From assembly GCF_001558695.1 (NCBI RefSeq), contig NZ_LNTU01000012.1, positions 310,001-374,000 of the forward strand: 64,000 nt of DNA, written 5' to 3'. The notes under the pieces were generated by a model. It had not been told where the DNA came from and searched no databases. It saw only the letters and a program-made list of their open reading frames with translations. Both the position numbers and the translations under genes were made by a program. Origin of the DNA: Paramesorhizobium deserti (GTDB taxonomy: Bacteria > Pseudomonadota > Alphaproteobacteria > Rhizobiales > Rhizobiaceae). Every line of letters begins with the position of its first letter. The first letter of the stretch is position 1. This document shows positions 1-9,947 of the stretch, piece after piece.

Positions 1-1743
1 AAGCCGCTTCTTGAGCCGTGCTTTACGCGCCTGCCATGCGCCGCCGCCGAGCTTGTCGAGCACCGCTTCCGAGCCTTCCGAACCATAGCGGGAAAGAAGC
101 TCGATATTTTCGACCGGCAGAAACAGCCGGTCGTCGCCCGCATAATGCAGTTCCAGACAGTCATGCGGCGCGCCGGCGGCTGTGATGGTGCGCAGACCGA
201 CGAATCGGCCGATGCCATGATCGACATGGACGACGATATCGCCCGCGGCAAGCGCGCCGACCTCGCTGATGAAATCGCGGTCACGCTTGCGGCGCTTCGA
301 ATGGCGCACCAGCCGGTCGCCAAGGATATCCTGTTCGGCGACCACGACGAGATCGCCGGCGTCGAAGCCGCTTTCGATGAAGAGAACCGTGGCCGTGATC
401 TTGTCGCGCGACAGCGCCTTGACTGTGCCGAGGTTCTCAACCGTTTCGATCTTTTCGAGCCCATGCTCGTCCAGGACCTGCGTCAGGCGGTCGAGCGAGC
501 CTTCGCTCCAGGCTGCCAGCAGCACCTTCTTGCCGTCGGCGCGCAGAGTTCCGATATAGCTGACGACGCTTTCGAAGAGGTTTGTGTCCTTGGCGGCGCG
601 TTCCTCGGCGAAGTTGCGGCCCTTATGCACATCGGCATGGATGACGAGACGTCCAGCCATATCCGGCTGGCCGAAGGGCGTCAGATCGATGCGGGGTCCG
701 GCTTCCGCGGCGGCGCGCTCTATGGCCTCGGGCGAGAGATAGAGCGTCGATGGCGCGACCGGCTTGTAGGGCACGGCATCGCCCGGCTCCTTGCCCTCCC
801 CCTGGCGCTTGCGCGCCTCATAGTGGTCAAGCACCATCTTGTGGCGTTCGGCCAGCGCCTCATGCGCCAGATGATCGAATACGATGGGCATTTCGCCGGC
901 GTGGTCGAAGATCGTTTCCAGCTCATCGTAGAAGAGCGGCAGCCAGTGCTCCATGCCGGCAAAGCGCCGACCCTCGCTGATCGCCTGATAGAGCGCATCG
1001 TCACGCAAGGGCGCACCGAAGGCCTGAACATAATTGGTGCGGAATCGGCTGATCGCATCGGGTGACAAAGTCACCTCGCTCATCGGCTGGAGGGAGAATT
1101 CCTTGGCTGTGCCGGTGGTGCGTTGCGACGCCGGATCGAAGGCGCGAATCGATTCCAGCGTGTCGCCGAAGAAATCGAGGCGCAGCGGCTCCTCCGCGCC
1201 CGGCGCATAGAGATCGAGAATGCCGCCGCGCACGGCGAATTCGCCGACATCGCGCACCGTCGGAACACGCTCGAAGCCATTTCTTTCAAGGCGTTGCACC
1301 AGTTCGTTCATGTCGACCCGGTTGCCGGGGCGCGCCACGAAGACTTGCCCCGCGATGGCGTCGCGCGGCGGCAGCTTCTGCAGTACGGCATTGGCGGTCG
1401 CCAGGATGATGCCGGGATGCTTCTTTGAGGCAAGCGCGGCCATGCCTGCCATCGCCGCCAGCCGGCGGGCAGCGGCATCAGCGCCCGGAGACACGCGGTC
1501 ATAGGGCAGGCAGTCCCAGGCCGGGAAATTTAGGATTGGAAGCTCGGGGCGAACGAAGCCCAGCACCTGCTCGATATCGGCGGCGCGCTGGCCATCGCGC
1601 ACGATGAAGAGGACCGGACCGCCCTCGCCCATTTCCTCGACGATGCGCGCGAGCGCGAACGCCTCATACCCATCCGCCACGCCATCGATGACGATGTGGC
1701 GCGCGAGGCCGGGTTTCAGTCCGATTTTCGAAAAGACAGGCAT
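1..1743 (-). CDS. mfd: Transcription-repair coupling factor Mfd, N-terminal part (gene runs off the window)
   Basis: Mfd is a DNA translocase that pushes stalled RNA polymerase off damaged DNA and recruits UvrA. The visible 581 codons read from the ATG at 1743 and start MPVFSKIGLKPGLARHIVID. They cover the UvrB-like N-terminal module, the middle domain and the start of the CarD-like RNA-polymerase-interacting domain (DIVVHVDHGIGRFVG, in the segment near 190-260). The helicase motor lies beyond the left edge. The frame is open throughout, so the gene looks intact. It follows sdhE on the same strand with a 55-base gap, and recG is divergent from that pair. No clear Shine-Dalgarno is seen before the ATG. 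The identification rests on family-typical sequence across the whole N-terminal half. Confidence 0.95.
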   Translation of the reverse strand, partial: MPVFSKIGLKPGLARHIVIDGVADGYEAFALARIVEEMGEGGPVLFIVRDGQRAADIEQVLGFVRPELPILNFPAWDCLPYDRVSPGADAAARRLAAMAGMAALASKKHPGIILATANAVLQKLPPRDAIAGQVFVARPGNRVDMNELVQRLERNGFERVPTVRDVGEFAVRGGILDLYAPGAEEPLRLDFFGDTLESIRAFDPASQRTTGTAKEFSLQPMSEVTLSPDAISRFRTNYVQAFGAPLRDDALYQAISEGRRFAGMEHWLPLFYDELETIFDHAGEMPIVFDHLAHEALAERHKMVLDHYEARKRQGEGKEPGDAVPYKPVAPSTLYLSPEAIERAAAEAGPRIDLTPFGQPDMAGRLVIHADVHKGRNFAEERAAKDTNLFESVVSYIGTLRADGKKVLLAAWSEGSLDRLTQVLDEHGLEKIETVENLGTVKALSRDKITATVLFIESGFDAGDLVVVAEQDILGDRLVRHSKRRKRDRDFISEVGALAAGDIVVHVDHGIGRFVGLRTITAAGAPHDCLELHYAGDDRLFLPVENIELLSRYGSEGSEAVLDKLGGGAWQARKARLKKRL

Positions 1744-1798
1744 GGTTTTATTTCAGAATTTCACTTGTTTCACGCAGTTCCGAACGCGAAACCGCTTC

Positions 1799-2092
1799 TC
1801 ATTCTTGCTGGAAATGTTTTTGGCGGAAAGCGATGATGTCGCGGAAGAGCGGCGTGTCGTATTCTCCGGGCGTGGCGGCCTCGCCCGTCACCCATTTCAG
1901 GAGATCGCGGTCGAGCACCTCCATCAGCCGCTCATATTCATCGAGATCGGCTTGCGCCATTTGCGCGATATATTCATCGGCATATTGGCCGAGAATGAGG
2001 TCCATCTCGCGCATGCCCCTGTGCCAGGAGCGGAACAGGAGCTTGCGTCGCCTTGGGTCGAGATCAGCGCTCGTGCGCGTGCTGCCCGTCAT
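1799..2092 (-). CDS. sdhE: FAD assembly factor SdhE (succinate dehydrogenase assembly factor 2)
   Basis: A 97-residue protein of the SdhE/YgfY/Sdh5 family, which helps attach FAD covalently to the flavoprotein subunit of succinate dehydrogenase in the cytoplasm. The family signature RGMREMD (the RGxxE motif that contacts the flavoprotein) is at about residues 25-31. The rest is the expected small helical bundle with an acidic DEYERLMEVLDRDLLKW segment. The length is normal for alphaproteobacteria. It lies between recG (divergent) and mfd (same strand, 55 bases downstream), an arrangement I recall from related Hyphomicrobiales. Start is the ATG at 2092. Confidence 0.93.
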   Translation of the reverse strand: MTGSTRTSADLDPRRRKLLFRSWHRGMREMDLILGQYADEYIAQMAQADLDEYERLMEVLDRDLLKWVTGEAATPGEYDTPLFRDIIAFRQKHFQQE

Positions 2093-2215
2093 ACCGTTAT
2101 GTCTCCGGATTGCCGCTCAACCATCGAAGCGGAAAAGGTGCTGCGGTGCATATAGCGCGGGATGAAGCGCGTGTCAGCCTTGCAAGGCGAAACGAACGCG
2201 TTAAAGCTCCATGTC

Positions 2216-4327
2216 ATGCGTCCGTCCCTGCTCGATCCCTTCTTCGCCTCGGTCCGTTCGCTTTCCGGCGTCGGCCCGAAAGTGGCAGTCCTGCTGGCGA
2301 AGCTGCTTGGAACGGAGGGACCCGGGGCATCCGAGCCGCGTGTCGGCCAGCTTCTCTTCCTGCCGCCGCACAGCGTCATCGACCGGCGCAACCGTCCCGG
2401 CATCGCCTTTGCGCAGGAAGGTGCCATCGTCACGCTGGAAGTGCGCGTCGACCGCCACCAGCCGGCGCCGCGCGGGCGCAGCAATGTCCCGCACCGCGTC
2501 TTCTGCCATGACGATACCGGCGAAATTGCGCTCGTCTTCTTTCACGCGCAGCAGCCCTGGCTGGAGAGAACCATGCCGGTGGGCGAGACGGTTATCGTCT
2601 CCGGCCGGATGGAATGGTTCAACGGGCGCGCCTCCATGGTGCACCCCGATCATATCGCCAGCATCGAGGATGCGGCGTCACTGCCACTGGTCGAACCCAT
2701 CTATCCGCTGACATCAGGCCTTTCGCCGAAGACACTGACGCGCGCCATCCGCGAGGCGCTGACGCGCATTCCACCGCTGCCCGAGTGGGTCGAGCCGGCG
2801 CTTCTGACGCGTGAACGGTTTCTCAGCCATGAAGAGGCACTCCGAACGCTGCATCAGCCGGAAGAGCCCGCCGACATCGCGCCGGAAAGCCCGGCGAGAC
2901 GCCGGCTCGCCTATGACGAGTTTCTGGCCGGCCAGCTTGCGCTGGCGCTGGTGCGGCTCAAGACGCGCAAACTCTCCGGTAGGCCGCTCGACGGTGACGG
3001 GCGCTTGGTCAACCAAGTGCTGGAGGCCCTGCCCTATTCGCTGACCCACAGCCAGCAAAAGGCGGTCGAGGATATCATCACCGATTTGAAGCAGCCGGAA
3101 CGCATGCTGCGGCTTCTGCAAGGCGATGTCGGATCGGGCAAGACCGTGGTCGGCCTCCTCGCCATGGCGCATGCGGCGGAGGCCGGCGGCCAATCAGCAT
3201 TGATGGCGCCGACGGAAGTGCTGGCGCGTCAGCATTACGCCACCATCGCGCCCATTGCCGAGAAAGCGGGACTTAGGGCCGCGCTGTTGACGGGACGCGA
3301 GAAAGGACGCGAGCGCCAGCAGATCCTCGATGACCTGAAAAGCGGCGATATCCACATCATCATCGGCACGCATGCGCTTTTCCAGGAAAAGGTGGAATAT
3401 CACGATCTGGTGCTCACCATCATCGACGAGCAGCACCGTTTCGGGGTGCATCAGCGCCTGCAGCTGACGGCCAAGGGCACGGCACCCGACATGCTGGTGA
3501 TGACCGCTACGCCTATCCCACGCACGCTGGTGCTGACCGCCTTCGGCGATATGGACGTCTCGAAGCTTACGGAAAAACCGGCCGGACGCCGCCCCATCAC
3601 CACCGCCACCATTCCCATGGAGCGGATGGACGAGCTGGTGGAGCGGATGCGCGGAGCAATCGCCGACGGCCAGAAGATCTACTGGATCTGCCCGCTGGTG
3701 GAGGAATCGGAGCTCGTCGAACTCACCTCGGCGGAAGAGCGTTTCCAGTCGCTGCAGCCCATTTTCGGTGAGCAGATCGGCCTCATCCACGGGCGCATGA
3801 GCGGCGCGGAGAAGGACGAGGCGATGCGTGCTTTCAAGAATGGCGAAACGCGCATCCTCATCGCCACGACCGTCATCGAGGTGGGGGTGGATGTGCCCGA
3901 CGCCACCGTCATCGTCATCGAGCATGCGGAACGGTTCGGGCTGGCGCAATTGCACCAGTTACGCGGTCGCGTCGGGCGCGGCGACAAGCCATCCACCTGT
4001 CTTTTGCTCTATAAAGGCCCGCTTGGCGAGGTGTCCCGCGCCAGATTGCAGGTCATGCGCGAAACGGAAGACGGCTTCCGCATCGCGGAAGAGGACCTCA
4101 AATTACGCGGCGAAGGCGAACTCTTGGGTACGCGCCAATCGGGAACGCCCGGCTTCCGTCTGGCCTCCATCGAGGCGCATGGCGATCTTCTGGAAGTCGC
4201 CCGCAAGGATGCACGGCTTATCCTCGAACGCGACCCGGATCTCGCGAGCGAGCGCGGCACAGCGTTGCGGCTCCTGCTCTATCTCTTCGGGCGAGATGAG
4301 GCGGTACGGCTTTTGCGGGCGGGTTAG
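2216..4327 (+). CDS. recG: ATP-dependent DNA helicase RecG
   Basis: RecG is a superfamily 2 branch-migration helicase that remodels stalled replication forks and Holliday junctions. Seen: an N-terminal wedge/OB-fold region, Walker A GDVGSGKT near residue 305, the DEQH box near residue 405, TATPIPRT (motif III), a C-terminal helicase domain with QLRGRVGRG, and the RecG tail. I chose the ATG at 2216 (MRPSLLDPFFASVRSLSGVG), giving 703 residues, because it matches the usual family N-terminus. An in-frame ATG at 2162 would add 18 residues of poor quality. The stop is one base from the convergent DUF502 gene. Divergent from sdhE. Confidence 0.96.
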   Translation: MRPSLLDPFFASVRSLSGVGPKVAVLLAKLLGTEGPGASEPRVGQLLFLPPHSVIDRRNRPGIAFAQEGAIVTLEVRVDRHQPAPRGRSNVPHRVFCHDDTGEIALVFFHAQQPWLERTMPVGETVIVSGRMEWFNGRASMVHPDHIASIEDAASLPLVEPIYPLTSGLSPKTLTRAIREALTRIPPLPEWVEPALLTRERFLSHEEALRTLHQPEEPADIAPESPARRRLAYDEFLAGQLALALVRLKTRKLSGRPLDGDGRLVNQVLEALPYSLTHSQQKAVEDIITDLKQPERMLRLLQGDVGSGKTVVGLLAMAHAAEAGGQSALMAPTEVLARQHYATIAPIAEKAGLRAALLTGREKGRERQQILDDLKSGDIHIIIGTHALFQEKVEYHDLVLTIIDEQHRFGVHQRLQLTAKGTAPDMLVMTATPIPRTLVLTAFGDMDVSKLTEKPAGRRPITTATIPMERMDELVERMRGAIADGQKIYWICPLVEESELVELTSAEERFQSLQPIFGEQIGLIHGRMSGAEKDEAMRAFKNGETRILIATTVIEVGVDVPDATVIVIEHAERFGLAQLHQLRGRVGRGDKPSTCLLLYKGPLGEVSRARLQVMRETEDGFRIAEEDLKLRGEGELLGTRQSGTPGFRLASIEAHGDLLEVARKDARLILERDPDLASERGTALRLLLYLFGRDEAVRLLRAG

Positions 4328-4328
4328 C

Positions 4329-5000
4329 TTAGCTCTCTTCCGTTTCCACAACCGCACCCGCCTCTTTCGCCAGCGCCTTGGTCCTTGCCTGGAATTCGGG
4401 CGAGACGAGTCCGGCGGAGATGACCAGCTTGGCGCCATCTTCCACTGACATCGACAGATTGATGATGTCGGATTTCGGGACGTAAAGCAGAAATCCCGAG
4501 GTGGGGTTGGGTGTGGTCGGGAGGAAGACGGCGGTCGTCTCCCCGGCTCTGTCTTCCAGCGTATCGGCAACCTCGCCCTCGGCATCGGTGGAGAGGAACA
4601 CGATCGCCCACATGCCCTTGCGCGGATATTCGATAAGGCCGACGCGCTTGAACGTATTGGATTTTCCCGAAAGCACGGTTTCGAAGATCTGCTTCAGCCC
4701 GCGATAGACGCTGCGCACCAGCGGCATCCGGTCGAGCACATATTCGCCAAGCCGGATGACAGCCCTGCCGACAATGCTCGCGGTCAGGAAGCCCACGAGA
4801 GTGAGCAGGACAACGGCGACGATCAGCCCGAAGCCGGGCACCGTGAACGGCAGATAATTATCCGGGTTGTAGGCGTGCGGGATGAGCGGCTTTACCCAGC
4901 CATCGACCCATCCGACAAAGGCCCATACCAGATAGGCCGTTATCGCGACCGGGGCGGTGACGACGATTCCGGTCAGGAAATAGTTCCTGAGCCGCATCAT
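4329..5000 (-). CDS. DUF502 family inner-membrane protein
   Basis: A 223-residue protein of the DUF502 family, whose biochemical role is not established. It starts MMRLRNYFLTGIVVTAPVAITAYLVW, and the N-terminal half carries two strong membrane segments (about residues 10-30 and 55-80). Then comes the family stretch with GAVVxE-type end, PTTPNPTSGFLLYVP near residues 155-170, and VEDGAKLVISAGLVSPE near the C-terminus. Length and pattern are normal. It is convergent with recG, whose stop is one base away, so the pair has no room for a terminator between them. Nothing here assigns a substrate. Confidence 0.9.
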   Translation of the reverse strand: MMRLRNYFLTGIVVTAPVAITAYLVWAFVGWVDGWVKPLIPHAYNPDNYLPFTVPGFGLIVAVVLLTLVGFLTASIVGRAVIRLGEYVLDRMPLVRSVYRGLKQIFETVLSGKSNTFKRVGLIEYPRKGMWAIVFLSTDAEGEVADTLEDRAGETTAVFLPTTPNPTSGFLLYVPKSDIINLSMSVEDGAKLVISAGLVSPEFQARTKALAKEAGAVVETEES

Positions 5001-5186
5001 GTCGTTATCTCCAGCAATTGCATCGGCCCTGCCCCATGAAAATTATCGGAATTGATCTACAACATCGGCTGGAAAACGGGAATCGGTTTTCGGATGGCCA
5101 GCATCAATTCAAATAGCCATGCCGCGCCCGCACGTCCAGATGGACATGCGAAGGCGCAGGCGGGATCGCGGGAAAACGGCCGGGTC

Positions 5187-7010
5187 CTATTCGACGGTGA
5201 CCGATTTCGCCAGATTGCGCGGCTGATCGACATCCGTGCCCATGAAAACGGCGGTGTAATAGGCGAGCATCTGGATCGGCAGGGCGTAGATCAACGGCGC
5301 GATGATCTCCGGCACGTCAGGCAGGACGATGGTATCCAGCGTCTTCACATTGGCATGCGCCGCGCCCTTGGCATCGGTGATCAGGATGATGCGCCCGCCG
5401 CGCGCCGCCACCTCCTGCATATTGGAGACGGTCTTCTCATAGAGCTTGTCATATGGCGCGATGACGATGACGGGCATGGTCTCGTCGATCAGCGCGATCG
5501 GCCCATGCTTCAATTCGCCGGCCGCATAGCCCTCGGCATGGATATAGGAGATCTCCTTCAGCTTCAGCGCGCCTTCCATGGCGAGCGGGAAGCTGGTTCC
5601 GCGACCGAGATAAAGCGCGTGCTTGACCAGCATAAGCTCGCGGCAGACGGCCTCGATCTGCGGCGAAAGGCGCAGCACCTCATTGGCGAAGCGCGGCGCG
5701 ACCGAGAGATGGCGGATGAGACGCTGCTCTTCCTTTTCATCGATCGTGCCGCGGTCCCGGCCGGCCTTGATGGCGAGAGAAGCCAGAACGGAGAGCTGGC
5801 AGGTGAAAGCCTTGGTCGAAGCGACGCCGATCTCTGGCCCCGCGAGCGTCGGGAACACCACGTCGGATTCCCGGGCGATGGTCGATTCCTTCACGTTGAC
5901 GATTGCAGCGATCTTCAGGCCCTGGCTCTTGCAATAGCGCAGGCTCGCCAGCGTGTCGGCGGTTTCGCCCGATTGCGAGACGAAGAGTGCGAGGCTGTCC
6001 TTCGACAGCGGCATTTCGCGATAGCGGAATTCCGAGGCGATATCGATATCGACCGGCATGCGCGCGATCTGCTCGAACCAGTATTTGCCGATCGAAGCGG
6101 CGTAGAAGGCGGTGCCGCAGGCGGAGATCGCCAGCCGGTCGATCTTGGAGAAATCGACCGAGACACTCTCCGGCCTGGCCTTGCCGCTGGTGAAATCCAG
6201 ATAATGCGCGAGCGTATGGGAGATGACCTCCGGCTGCTCATGGATTTCCTTTTCCATGAAATGGCGGTGGTTGCCCTTGTTGACCAGAAAGGCCGTGCCG
6301 GCGGATTTCTGGATCGCGCGGGAAACCACCGCGCCATTCTCATCATAGATGGTCGCGCTGTTGCGCGTCAGGACCGCCCAATCCCCGTCGTCGAGATAGG
6401 AGACGGTGTCGGTGAAGGGAGCAAGCGCGATGGCATCGGAACCCAGGAACATCTCGCCGTCGCCATAGCCGATGGCGAGCGGCGAGCCCTTGCGGGCGGC
6501 GATCAGGAGATCGTCCTCGTCGGTGAAGAGGATCGCCAGCGCGAAGGCGCCCTTGAGCTGCGACAGGCTTTCGCGCACGGCTTCAACCGGCGTCTTGCCG
6601 TTGTCCATCTCGCGTGTCACCAACTGCGCCACGGCCTCGGTATCGGTCTCGGTCTGGAAGTGATAGCCGTCGGATTCGAGCATCGCGCGCAATTCGGCGA
6701 AGTTCTCGATGATCCCGTTATGGACGACGGCGAGCTTCTCGGTCGCATGTGGATGAGCGTTCCGCTCCGTCGGCGCGCCATGGGTGGCCCAGCGGGTATG
6801 GCCGATGCCGATCATCCCGTCGAGCGGGTCCGACGCGAGCCGCTTTTCCAGATTGACCAGCTTGCCCTCGGCGCGGCGGCGGGCCAGCGCGCCTTCCTCC
6901 AGCGTGGCGACACCGGCCGAATCATAGCCGCGATATTCAAGACGCTTCAGCGCATCGACCAGAAGCGGTGCAACGGGCCTTGTTCCGACAATGCCGATAA
7001 TGCCACACAT
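5187..7010 (-). CDS. glmS: Glutamine--fructose-6-phosphate aminotransferase (isomerizing) GlmS
   Basis: GlmS makes glucosamine-6-phosphate from fructose-6-phosphate and glutamine, the first step towards UDP-GlcNAc for peptidoglycan and LPS. The 607-residue product is full length. It starts MCGIIGIVG with the catalytic N-terminal Cys2 of the class II glutaminase. Two SIS sugar-phosphate isomerase domains follow (SACGTAFYAA and the SQSGETADT phosphate-binding loop in the middle). The C-terminus ends PRNLAKSVTVE as in the family. glmU lies just upstream on the same strand, 156 bases away, so the last two enzyme functions of UDP-GlcNAc synthesis are linked. No glmS ribozyme-like leader is visible, as expected outside Gram-positives. 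Confidence 0.97.
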   Translation of the reverse strand: MCGIIGIVGTRPVAPLLVDALKRLEYRGYDSAGVATLEEGALARRRAEGKLVNLEKRLASDPLDGMIGIGHTRWATHGAPTERNAHPHATEKLAVVHNGIIENFAELRAMLESDGYHFQTETDTEAVAQLVTREMDNGKTPVEAVRESLSQLKGAFALAILFTDEDDLLIAARKGSPLAIGYGDGEMFLGSDAIALAPFTDTVSYLDDGDWAVLTRNSATIYDENGAVVSRAIQKSAGTAFLVNKGNHRHFMEKEIHEQPEVISHTLAHYLDFTSGKARPESVSVDFSKIDRLAISACGTAFYAASIGKYWFEQIARMPVDIDIASEFRYREMPLSKDSLALFVSQSGETADTLASLRYCKSQGLKIAAIVNVKESTIARESDVVFPTLAGPEIGVASTKAFTCQLSVLASLAIKAGRDRGTIDEKEEQRLIRHLSVAPRFANEVLRLSPQIEAVCRELMLVKHALYLGRGTSFPLAMEGALKLKEISYIHAEGYAAGELKHGPIALIDETMPVIVIAPYDKLYEKTVSNMQEVAARGGRIILITDAKGAAHANVKTLDTIVLPDVPEIIAPLIYALPIQMLAYYTAVFMGTDVDQPRNLAKSVTVE

Positions 7011-7092
7011 GAAAGCAATCCCTTCCCTTGACCCAAATCAGCCGCGCGACCGGAACGTGTTCCGATCTTTTCGCACATGCTCTAACCGCCGA

Positions 7093-7170
7093 TTACCGCT
7101 TCGGATATTCACAATAGATTTCAGTTTCTTTCGCGATGGAATTCACCAAAAGCGGTAAGAAATTCATCAT
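7093..7170 (-). CDS. Candidate 25-residue ORF overlapping the glmU stop (doubtful)
   Basis: The glmU stop codon is overlapped by two ATGs in another frame. They open a 25-residue ORF ([19 protein letters not shown]...) that ends 82 bases before glmS. The overlap would allow translational coupling after glmU. I see no family resemblance and no independent ribosome-binding site, so this may be chance. It is listed only because it fills part of the glmU-glmS gap. Confidence 0.15.
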   Translation of the reverse strand: MMNFLPLLVNSIAKETEIYCEYPKR

Positions 7171-8531
7171 TTCTCCGCCTTCTTCGCCGCTTTGATCGCC
7201 GCATATTGCTCCCGCAGAGCGGTCGCGCGTCCCTCTTTCGTCACCTGCCTTGCCCGTCCGAAGGCGAGCGCGCTGTCGGGCACGTTCTCGGTGATCACGC
7301 TGCCGGACGCGATATAGGCATTGCTGCCGATCGAAACCGGGGCGACCAGAGATGTGTTGGAGCCGACGAAAGCGCCCTCGCCGATCTCGGTTCGCCATTT
7401 GTTGTAGCCGTCATAATTGCAGGTGATGGTTCCCGCGCCGATATTGGCGCCGGCGCCAACCGTAGCATCGCCGATATAGGAGAGATGATTGACCTTCGCG
7501 CCCTTGGCGACGGTGGCGTTCTTGACCTCGCAGAAATTGCCGACCTTCGATTTCTCGCCAAGATCGGCGCCCGGCCGCAGCCGCGCGAACGGGCCGATCT
7601 CCGCATTGGGCCCGACACGTGCCTCCTCCAGATGGCAGAAGGAATGGATCAGCGCGCCGGATGCGACATGCACGCCGGGGCCGAAGAAGACGTTGGGCTC
7701 GATGATTGCGTCGGCCTCCACCAGCGTATCATGCGAGAAGAACACCGTTTCCGGCGCGATCATGGTGACGCCTGAGAGCATGACGGAGCGACGCTTGCGC
7801 GCCTGCCAGATGGCTTCGGCCTCGGCCAGCTCGACACGCGTGTTGATGCCGATCACATTATCCACCGGCACCTCGATGGTCGTCACCTTCCGTCCCTGGG
7901 CATGTGCAATTTCAACGATATCAGTCAGATAGAACTCGCCCTTGGCGTTATCGTTGCGCACTGCATCGAGCAGCGCCAGCGCAAGTTCGCCGCGCAGCGC
8001 CATCAGGCCGCCATTGCAGAAATTTATGCTTTTTTCTTCGGCTGTTGCGTCCTTTTCCTCACGTATCGCAACGAGCCGTCCTTCCTTCTCTATCAATCGT
8101 CCGTAACCCGCGGGGTCCGCCGGGCGGAAGCCCATGACCACGATGTCGAATCCTTCGGCGAGCTTCGAGCGTGCCTCTGTCAGTGCGCCCTCCTCGATCA
8201 GCGGCGTGTCGCCGAAGACGATCAGCAGATCGTCATAGCCGCGCGCAATCGCCTCGCGCGCCGCCAGAACGGCATGGGCGGTGCCGAGTCGTTCCTTCTG
8301 CTCATAGGCGGAAACATCAGGCGAAACCTTCTCGACTGCCGCCTTCACCTCATCCGCGCCCCTGCCGACGACGAGGGCTATATCGCCCTCGCCCGCGCCG
8401 CGGACGGCATTGGCGACATGGCATATGAGGGGTAGCCCCGCGATCCGGTGCAGCACCTTGGGCAGGGCGGATTTCATCCGTGTCCCTTCTCCGGCGGCAA
8501 GGATGATCGAGAGGCAGGTTCGGCTTGTCAT
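7167..8531 (-). CDS. glmU: Bifunctional GlcNAc-1-phosphate uridyltransferase / glucosamine-1-phosphate acetyltransferase GlmU
   Basis: GlmU acetylates glucosamine-1-phosphate and then uridylates it to UDP-GlcNAc. The N-terminal nucleotidyltransferase domain begins with [11 protein letters not shown] and PKVLH, and has the GDTPLI region near residue 100. The C-terminal half is a left-handed beta-helix of hexapeptide repeats ([15 protein letters not shown]) with the acetyltransferase signature. I start at the ATG at 8531 ([16 protein letters not shown]), giving 454 residues; an ATG at 8567 would add 12 residues without family support. glmS lies downstream on the same strand. Confidence 0.96.
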   Translation of the reverse strand: MTSRTCLSIILAAGEGTRMKSALPKVLHRIAGLPLICHVANAVRGAGEGDIALVVGRGADEVKAAVEKVSPDVSAYEQKERLGTAHAVLAAREAIARGYDDLLIVFGDTPLIEEGALTEARSKLAEGFDIVVMGFRPADPAGYGRLIEKEGRLVAIREEKDATAEEKSINFCNGGLMALRGELALALLDAVRNDNAKGEFYLTDIVEIAHAQGRKVTTIEVPVDNVIGINTRVELAEAEAIWQARKRRSVMLSGVTMIAPETVFFSHDTLVEADAIIEPNVFFGPGVHVASGALIHSFCHLEEARVGPNAEIGPFARLRPGADLGEKSKVGNFCEVKNATVAKGAKVNHLSYIGDATVGAGANIGAGTITCNYDGYNKWRTEIGEGAFVGSNTSLVAPVSIGSNAYIASGSVITENVPDSALAFGRARQVTKEGRATALREQYAAIKAAKKAEK

Positions 8532-8630
8532 GAGATGGATATCCGGTGGTTGCTTGAGGCAGGTCATATATAGACCCGAAGCCTAATCACGAAAGCGTAT
8601 AAATAGGCTTACGCCAATGTCACGCCAGGA

Positions 8631-9377
8631 CTATCCCAATCGGCCAAGTGCGGGAAAGGTTTCAAGCAGCCAGAAGGAGAAGGACTGCATGCCGCCGGTA
8701 AGGAAGAGCAGCCCGGCGGCAACCAGAAGACCGCCCATCACCTTCTCGACCTTGCCCAGATGCACGCGGAACTTCGCGAGAAAGCGCATGAAGGCGCCGG
8801 AGAACAGCGCCGCCACGATGAAGGGAATGCCGAGGCCCAGCGAATAGGTGGCAAGAAGCGCCGCGCCCTCGCCCACGGTGCTCTTGGCGCCCGCAAGCGT
8901 CAGGATCGGCCCCAGTACCGGGCCGATGCATGGCGTCCATCCGAAGGCGAAGGCAAGCCCCATGACATAGGCGCCGACAGGCGTGGCCGGCGCACCCTTG
9001 GCCTGGAAGCGGGCCTCGCGCGAGAGGATCGACAGCCTGAGAACACCAAGGAAATTCAATCCCATCACGATGATGACGAGGCCCGCGACGATGGCGATCT
9101 CCTGCTGCCAGGCCCGCAGGAACGCACCGATCGACGATGCGCCGGCTCCCAGCGCGACAAAGACGGTGGTAAAGCCGAGGACGAAGGCGAAGGAGGAGGC
9201 GAACAGCGCCCGCCTGCCCGACGCGTCGGCAGGGTTCTCCGCCCGGAATTCCTCGACGCTGACGCCGGCCATATAGCAGAGATAGGGCGGGACGAGCGGC
9301 AGCACGCAGGGCGAAAGGAAGGAAAGCGCACCCGCGCCAACTGCCGTCACGTAAGAAACATCAAGCGCCACGCGCAT
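8631..9377 (-). CDS. ccdA: Cytochrome c biogenesis protein CcdA (DsbD-type transmembrane thiol transporter)
   Basis: A membrane protein of about 248 residues that carries reducing equivalents from cytoplasmic thioredoxin across the inner membrane, for apocytochrome c or periplasmic thiol reduction. About six hydrophobic segments are visible. The two redox-active cysteines sit in the usual places: LSPCVLPLVPPY near residue 23, and GWTPCIGPVLG near residue 146. The ATG at 9377 is preceded by GGAG; a GTG one codon upstream is possible. It stands alone, upstream of glmU on the same strand with a 100-base gap. No cytochrome c maturation genes are nearby. Confidence 0.92.
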   Translation of the reverse strand: MRVALDVSYVTAVGAGALSFLSPCVLPLVPPYLCYMAGVSVEEFRAENPADASGRRALFASSFAFVLGFTTVFVALGAGASSIGAFLRAWQQEIAIVAGLVIIVMGLNFLGVLRLSILSREARFQAKGAPATPVGAYVMGLAFAFGWTPCIGPVLGPILTLAGAKSTVGEGAALLATYSLGLGIPFIVAALFSGAFMRFLAKFRVHLGKVEKVMGGLLVAAGLLFLTGGMQSFSFWLLETFPALGRLG

Positions 9378-9608
9378 CACTCCATCGGCTGTCCGATCGC
9401 CTGATTTAGTCTCTCCGAACGGTAAAACCTAGTAAAATTGATGCTATCAATGACATAGCCGCTTGCGACGGAACGTCCCGGTCTTCGGCGCTGCCTGAAT
9501 GATTCCGGCGCGTCTGCCTCGCCGTGACGGGCATTGCATCGCGTTCTTGACGCTTGAATAGACCTGGGCCAGATCCGGAATGCGAGTAATGTTGGAAAAA
9601 ACGGAGAC

Positions 9609-9684
9609 TGGTGAGCGCGCAGGGATTCGAACCCTGGACCTACTGATTAAAAGTCAGTTGCTCTACCGGCTGAGCTACGCGCTC
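9609..9684 (-). tRNA. tRNA-Lys (anticodon UUU)
   Basis: The minus strand folds into a full cloverleaf of 76 bases. The 7-bp acceptor stem is GAGCGCG paired with CGCGCTC. The D arm contains TAGCTCAGCCGGTAGAGC. The anticodon stem CTGAC/GTCAG has loop CTTTTAA (anticodon UUU at 9649-9651). The T arm is CAGGGTTCGAACCCTG, the discriminator is A, and CCA is encoded (9609-9611). Confidence 0.97.
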
Positions 9685-9893
9685 CCGAAGGGAACGGTTC
9701 GTCCCCGGAAGTGCGGCGGAACATAAGTGCGCGGACAGCGCGGGTCAACAGCATTCTGCCCTGTTTTGCCTGTTGAAAATGCTTTTTTCAGGCCAATCCG
9801 GTTCCGCGATCGGCTTCATCGTCCACCGGCTTGCAGGAAATGCATAAATGGCTGGCTCATACGTCGGAATCAGCCCTGTCCCTCTCCTGCAAT

Positions 9894-9922
9894 AAAAAGG
9901 CGGCCCCGGAGGGCCGTCTTTT
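9894..9922 (-). terminator. Rho-independent terminator of the BA14K-like gene
   Basis: On the minus strand, GACGGCCC and GGGCCGCC-type arms (7 of 8 pairs) around a 4-base loop are followed by a T run (the A run at 9894-9898 on the plus strand). It lies 26 bases past the stop of the gene ending at 9948. Confidence 0.7.
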
Positions 9923-9947
9923 GCAGAGAGAATGTAGTGATCCGCAC

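Noticed and set aside
5052-7031. 659-codon plus-strand open frame opposite glmS
   Set aside because: It is the mirror of a certain gene in GC-rich DNA; its translation is rich in Arg/Asp/Gly with no family pattern.
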